The notes under the pieces are model-generated. The model made no database searches. It worked only from the letters and a program-made list of their open reading frames with translations, and was not told the origin of the DNA. Source: Streptomyces daqingensis (lineage in GTDB: Bacteria > Actinomycetota > Actinomycetes > Streptomycetales > Streptomycetaceae). Taken from it: a DNA stretch of 64,000 bases. The stretch spans positions 62,001 through 126,000 of the forward strand of contig NZ_BMMP01000001.1 of assembly GCF_014645895.1 (NCBI RefSeq), given 5' to 3'. Within the stretch, counting starts at the first letter, position 1, and every line of letters begins with the position of its first letter. A program made the translations under genes and the position numbers. Positions 60,837 through 64,000 of this stretch are shown in pieces.

Positions 60837-62026
60837 TCGCGGACCTGGCGGACTGGGCCGCCTCACTCGAAGTGGACGACGCGGACCGCGACGTCGCGCG
60901 CACCGCGCTGGTGGACACCGTCGCGGTGACCCTCGCGGCGGCCGACGATCCCGTCGTCGAGCTGACCGAGGACCTTCCGGAAGCGCTGCGCTGGGCCGCG
61001 GTGGGGCACGTCCTCGACTTCGACGACGTCCACCTGCCCTCCACCTCGCACATCAGCGTCGTGTGCGTCAGCGCGACGCTGGCGGCCGGAGGCGGCGCCC
61101 GCGCGTACCTGGCGGGTGCCGGCGTCATGGCCCGGCTCGGGACGGCACTGGGGTGGAGCCACTACAGCAGCGGCTGGCACGCCACCTGCACCGCGGGCGC
61201 ACCGGCCGCGGCCGTCGCCGCGGGCGTCGCTCTGGGCCTCGACGCCGACGGACTCAAGCGGGCCATGGCGCTCGCGGTCCCCGCCGCGGGCGGCGTGCAG
61301 CGCGCGTTCGGCACCTCCGGCAAGTGCCTCCAGGTGGGCTTCGCCGCGGACGCCGGCGTACGGGCTGCGCGCCTGGCCGCGGCGGGCGCGTCCGCGGATC
61401 CGGCCGCGCTCGACCAGTGGTTCGCGCTGGCCGGCGGCAGCACGGAACCCGATCTGTCGGGTCCGGCCCTGCCGGAGAAGCCGGCGGTGAAGCTGCACCC
61501 GTGCTGCTACGCGATGCAGCGGCCCATCAGCGCCGCCCGGACGCTGCGGGACGGCGGCCTCGACCCGGCGGACGTGGAGCGGATCGTGGTGTCCACGCCC
61601 GAAGCCGGCATGCAGCCGCTGATCCACAGCTTCCCCCGCACCGGGCTGGAGGCGAAGTTCAGCATGGAGTACGCGGTCGCCACCGCCCTGCTCGACGGCT
61701 TCCCGGGCCGCGCCCACTTCACCGACGCCGCTGCCGCCCGCCCCGCCGTGCGGCGGCTGCTGGAGCGTACGGAGGTGCGGACGTCGCCCGGCGGCGGGGA
61801 CGACCTGATGGCGGGGGAGACCGGCATCCGCGTGGAGCTGGCGGGCGGCGGAGAGGCCGAGACGGCACTGGACCTCCCGCGAGGCCACCCCGGCCGCCCC
61901 GCCTCCGAGCAGGAGCTCACCGCGAAGGTGGCCTCGTGCGTCGGAGAGGAACGCGCCGGAGAAGTCGCCGGCATCTCCTGGGAGGAGGCCCCGGGAGTCC
62001 TGCGCGCCGCGTTTCCCGCTCCCTGA
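60833..62026 (+). CDS. MmgE/PrpD-family protein (2-methylcitrate dehydratase / cis-aconitate decarboxylase superfamily)
   Basis: A 397-aa protein from GTG 60833, overlapping the dctM stop by 4 bases. It is shorter than the usual ~450-aa family members; the gap falls between residues 40 and 55, before GHVLDFDDVHLPSTSHIS. Residues equivalent to the family's active site are all present: Asp64/Asp65, His73, His116 (SSGWHATCTAGA), Lys164 (GTSGKCLQVGFAAD) and Lys220 (AVKLHPCCYAMQRPI). It may decarboxylate cis-aconitate to itaconate, dehydrate a hydroxy acid, or isomerise a methylene acid; the context favours a C5/C6 carboxylate. Confidence 0.88.
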   Translation: MIADLADWAASLEVDDADRDVARTALVDTVAVTLAAADDPVVELTEDLPEALRWAAVGHVLDFDDVHLPSTSHISVVCVSATLAAGGGARAYLAGAGVMARLGTALGWSHYSSGWHATCTAGAPAAAVAAGVALGLDADGLKRAMALAVPAAGGVQRAFGTSGKCLQVGFAADAGVRAARLAAAGASADPAALDQWFALAGGSTEPDLSGPALPEKPAVKLHPCCYAMQRPISAARTLRDGGLDPADVERIVVSTPEAGMQPLIHSFPRTGLEAKFSMEYAVATALLDGFPGRAHFTDAAAARPAVRRLLERTEVRTSPGGGDDLMAGETGIRVELAGGGEAETALDLPRGHPGRPASEQELTAKVASCVGEERAGEVAGISWEEAPGVLRAAFPAP

Positions 62027-62034
62027 CCGGGAGT

Positions 62035-62757
62035 TCAGCGGGCACCGTCCGGGCAGCCGCCCCGGCCGGTGCCCGCAGCGCGCGTGATCCACGCGTACGC
62101 CCGGTCCGCGTCGAACTCCTCCTGGCCGCCCGCGAAGAGCAACCCCGCCGCGGCGAAGTCCGCGTCTCCGTCCGCCGGCCGGACGTACGGTACCGCCACG
62201 CAGCGCATGCCCGCCCGCCGGGCGGCCTCGACCCCGGGCGCCGCGTCCTCGACCACCACGCAGCAGGCCGGGTCGGCCCCCACCAGCCGCGCGGCCTCAA
62301 GGAAGACGTCCGGCTCGGGCTTTCCCCGCGCCACCTCCTCCGCCGAGACGCGGACGGGCAGCAGGGCATGCAGGCCTGTAGCCCCCAGCACCGCCTCGAC
62401 GGCCTTCCTCGACGAGCCCGAGGCGACGGCCAACGGGTGCCCTGCCGCGTCCAGCCTCTCCACCAGGCCCAGCATCGCGGGGAACACACGCGCGGAACGG
62501 GTCGCCAGCTCCAGGTAGGCGCGGTCCTTCTCCGCGACGAGCTGCTCGACAGGTGCGTCCAGGCCGTACTCGCGGCGCAGCGCAGCCATCGTCTCCACGG
62601 TGCTGATGCCGATGAAGCGGGCATGCTCCTCCCACGTGAACTCGCCCGCTCCGTGCGCGGCGAGCACGCCCCGTGCCGCCTCCCAGTACAGGGGCTCGCT
62701 GTCGACGAGAGTGCCGTCGAGGTCGAAGATCACAGGCCTGGCCGCGGAGTTGTCCAT
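62035..62757 (-). CDS. HAD-superfamily phosphatase (beta-phosphoglucomutase-like)
   Basis: A 240-aa HAD hydrolase, subclass IA. Motif I is PVIFDLDGTLVDSEPLYWEA, motif II is PLAVASGSSRKAVE, motif III Lys is in EEVARGKPEPDVFLEAARLV and motif IV is CVVVEDAAPGVEAARRAGM. The helical cap (FIGISTVETMAALRREYGLD) resembles sugar-phosphate phosphatases. CACGCT lies 7 bases before the ATG, suggesting a leaderless start. It is convergent with the catabolic operon and shares its terminator. Confidence 0.9.
   Translation of the reverse strand: MDNSAARPVIFDLDGTLVDSEPLYWEAARGVLAAHGAGEFTWEEHARFIGISTVETMAALRREYGLDAPVEQLVAEKDRAYLELATRSARVFPAMLGLVERLDAAGHPLAVASGSSRKAVEAVLGATGLHALLPVRVSAEEVARGKPEPDVFLEAARLVGADPACCVVVEDAAPGVEAARRAGMRCVAVPYVRPADGDADFAAAGLLFAGGQEEFDADRAYAWITRAAGTGRGGCPDGAR
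62038..62076. terminator. Long hairpin ending the nine-gene operon
   Basis: GCGGGCACCG (62038-62047) pairs with CGGTGCCCGC (62067-62076). Nested inside, CCGGG (62049-62053) pairs with CCCGG (62061-62065). Together they make a 15-bp stem with one T-C mismatch, 12 bases after the operon's last stop and inside the 3' end of the convergent HAD gene. Confidence 0.8.
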
Positions 62758-62853
62758 GCAGGCCAGCGTGCCAGCACGAGCCGATTGTTGAGCTGCGGGG
62801 GGAGGTACGTGCGGAGCGCCCGCGCCGCCGTATCCCCGCTGCTACCGTCGGCC

Positions 62854-62913
62854 ATGATCGCGAAGAGTCCACGGCCGGGTCACCGGCCCCGGCGAAAGGG
62901 CGCAGGGCAGTGA
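62854..62913 (+). CDS. Possible 19-residue leader ORF overlapping the lactonase start
   Basis: An ATG at 62854 opens a 20-codon frame (MIAKSPRPGHRPRRKGAGQ) whose TGA overlaps the downstream GTG start as GTGA. TACCGT lies 5 bases before the ATG, a marginal leaderless -10 spacing. It would give a strongly basic peptide, or merely couple translation to the next gene. Supported only by geometry. Confidence 0.3.
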   Translation: MIAKSPRPGHRPRRKGAGQ

Positions 62914-64000
62914 GCGGTTATGCAAGCGGCGGTGCGAACAGCGGCTCGGAGAACGGCCGGAGGGACGGCCGGTACGGGGACGCGGCCGAACAGCGGGCGG
63001 ACCGGGCCTACATCGGGTCGTTCACGTCGGCGGGAGGCCGAGGCATCACGACCGCCGCGATCGACTGGTCGGACGGGGCCCTCACCGAACTGCACCACAC
63101 CGAGAGCGCCGTACCCGACCCGTCCTACCTCGTCCTCGCCGAAGGACCCCGCGGAGCAGGAGCCCCCGGCGGACACCTCTACGCGGTCAGCGAGCGGGAC
63201 ACGGGCGGCGCCGCGGCTCTCTCCCTCGACGACCGGGACAGACCCGCGCTGCTCGGCGAACCCACACCGGTCAGAGGCGGCGGGCCCACCCATCTCACGC
63301 TCGCCCGGGGGCACCTCGTCACCGCCAACTACGGCTCGGGCAGCATCAGCGCGCTGCCCGTCCGCGCCGACGGCACCCTCGGCAGCCGCGCCTCGGTGCA
63401 CGTGCACACCGGCAGCGGCCCGGAGACGGCCCGTCAGGAAGGCCCGCACGCGCACGCCGTCGTCCCGGACCCGTCGGGCCGCTGGCTGCTGGCCGTCGAC
63501 CTCGGCACGGACTCGGTGTGGATCTACGACCTGCGCGGCGGCTGCGAGGACGGCGAGCCGCTGCCGCACTCCGAGGTGAGGCTGCGGCCGGGGACCGGGC
63601 CGAGGCACCTCGCCTTCCACCCTCGCGGCGGCCTCGCCTACGTCGTCAACGAGCTGGAGTCCTCCGTGACGGTGTGCCGCTGGGACCAGGAGACAGGCAC
63701 CCTGGAGCGGCTGACGGAGGCGCCGACCATCCCGGGGAACGCCACCCAGGAGCGCAACTACCCGTCCGGACTGGCGGTCTCCGCCGACGGCCGGTTCCTC
63801 TGGGCTGCGAACAGGGGCCACGACAGCATCGCCGTCCTGGCGCTGTCGGCCGCCGGCGACTCGATGGAGCTGACGGGCACCGTCCCGTGCGGCGGGCACT
63901 GGCCCCGGGACCTGGCGCTGCACCCCTCCGGCCGCTGGCTCTACGCCGCCAACGAGCGGTCGGGGGACGTCACCTGGTTCGGTATCGACCAGGCATCCGG
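62910..64000 (+). CDS. Lactonase-family seven-bladed propeller protein, 3' end beyond window
   Basis: My translation from GTG 62910 gives a protein still open at the right edge (363 complete codons). After a ~30-residue Gly/Ser/Arg-rich leader, the 6-phosphogluconolactonase/muconate-cycloisomerase-like propeller begins at RAYIGSFTSAGGRGITTAAI. Repeats follow: DPSYLVLAEGPRG, GPTHLTLARGHLVTANYGSG, HAHAVVPDPSGRWLLAVDLG, PRHLAFHPRGGLAYVVNELE and RDLALHPSGRWLYAANERSG. No signal peptide is visible. An AAGGG lies upstream of the start. Confidence 0.88.
   Translation, partial: MSGYASGGANSGSENGRRDGRYGDAAEQRADRAYIGSFTSAGGRGITTAAIDWSDGALTELHHTESAVPDPSYLVLAEGPRGAGAPGGHLYAVSERDTGGAAALSLDDRDRPALLGEPTPVRGGGPTHLTLARGHLVTANYGSGSISALPVRADGTLGSRASVHVHTGSGPETARQEGPHAHAVVPDPSGRWLLAVDLGTDSVWIYDLRGGCEDGEPLPHSEVRLRPGTGPRHLAFHPRGGLAYVVNELESSVTVCRWDQETGTLERLTEAPTIPGNATQERNYPSGLAVSADGRFLWAANRGHDSIAVLALSAAGDSMELTGTVPCGGHWPRDLALHPSGRWLYAANERSGDVTWFGIDQAS

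Noticed and set aside
1..64000. Search for tRNA, rRNA, CRISPR, integrase, transposase or polyketide/peptide synthetase genes
   Set aside because: No recognisable sequence of any of these kinds was found on either strand.

Overview
The window reads as chromosomal DNA of a streptomycete or close relative. It is very GC-rich with strong third-position G/C, uses GTG and TTG starts freely, and packs genes with ATGA/GTGA overlaps. It carries genus-typical families: Scr1/WhiJ-type XRE + DUF397 pairs, a DUF574 methyltransferase, a roadblock protein, a SWIM + SNF2 pair and a Streptomyces-type alpha-amylase. I see about 49 protein genes, two of them cut by the window edges, and no rRNA, tRNA, CRISPR array, prophage or biosynthetic cluster.

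Left part (1-13.8 kb). A xylose locus (ROK repressor, xylB, divergent xylA) has an inverted-repeat operator candidate between xylB and xylA. It is followed by an ECF sigma factor with a SnoaL-like tail, a small charged protein and a GABA-permease-type transporter. Next come a WhiJ-like regulatory island (HATPase with an early TTA codon, XRE/DUF5753, DUF397, DUF574 methyltransferase), a GH2 beta-galactosidase and a secreted SGNH esterase.

Middle (13.9-36.8 kb). A SWIM zinc-finger/SNF2 ATPase pair is followed by a run of small housekeeping and hypothetical genes: MpaB-type oxygenase, methyltransferase, F420/FMN oxidoreductase, roadblock protein, TesB thioesterase, Ski2-like helicase, membrane hydrolase and YdcF. 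A MITE-like foldback of about 240 bp sits in a 639-base gene-free gap. After it come a heterodimeric ABC exporter with matched degenerate motifs, a lipoprotein L,D-transpeptidase and a secreted alpha-amylase.

Right part (37-52 kb). Two separate lactate/2-hydroxyacid oxidation systems lie here: a D-lactate dehydrogenase-type flavoprotein fused to Fe-S domains, and lutABC. Between them are a homodimer-type ABC exporter, an MHS-family carrier, a Tat-exported NamZ-like muramidase, a macrodomain protein and a questin-oxidase-family protein. A 19-codon gene with its own Shine-Dalgarno sequence and terminator lies just upstream of lutABC, followed by a flavin monooxygenase and YjbQ.

Far right (52-62 kb). 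The most interesting system is a nine-gene operon divergent from an IclR regulator: CitE-like lyase, class III CoA-transferase, MaoC hydratase, acyl-CoA dehydrogenase, LLM flavoenzyme, TRAP transporter DctPQM and an MmgE/PrpD protein. Its content closely parallels the Pseudomonas itaconate cluster (ict-ich-ccl with TRAP genes and an MmgE/PrpD gene). I infer uptake of a di- or tricarboxylate and its breakdown through itaconyl-CoA and citramalyl-CoA to pyruvate and acetyl-CoA. Expression is probably controlled at two perfect inverted repeats upstream of the first gene. The operon ends at a strong hairpin shared with a convergent HAD phosphatase, and a lactonase-family gene runs off the window end.

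At least nine genes have a -10-like hexamer 6-7 nt before their ATG, which suggests leaderless transcripts.
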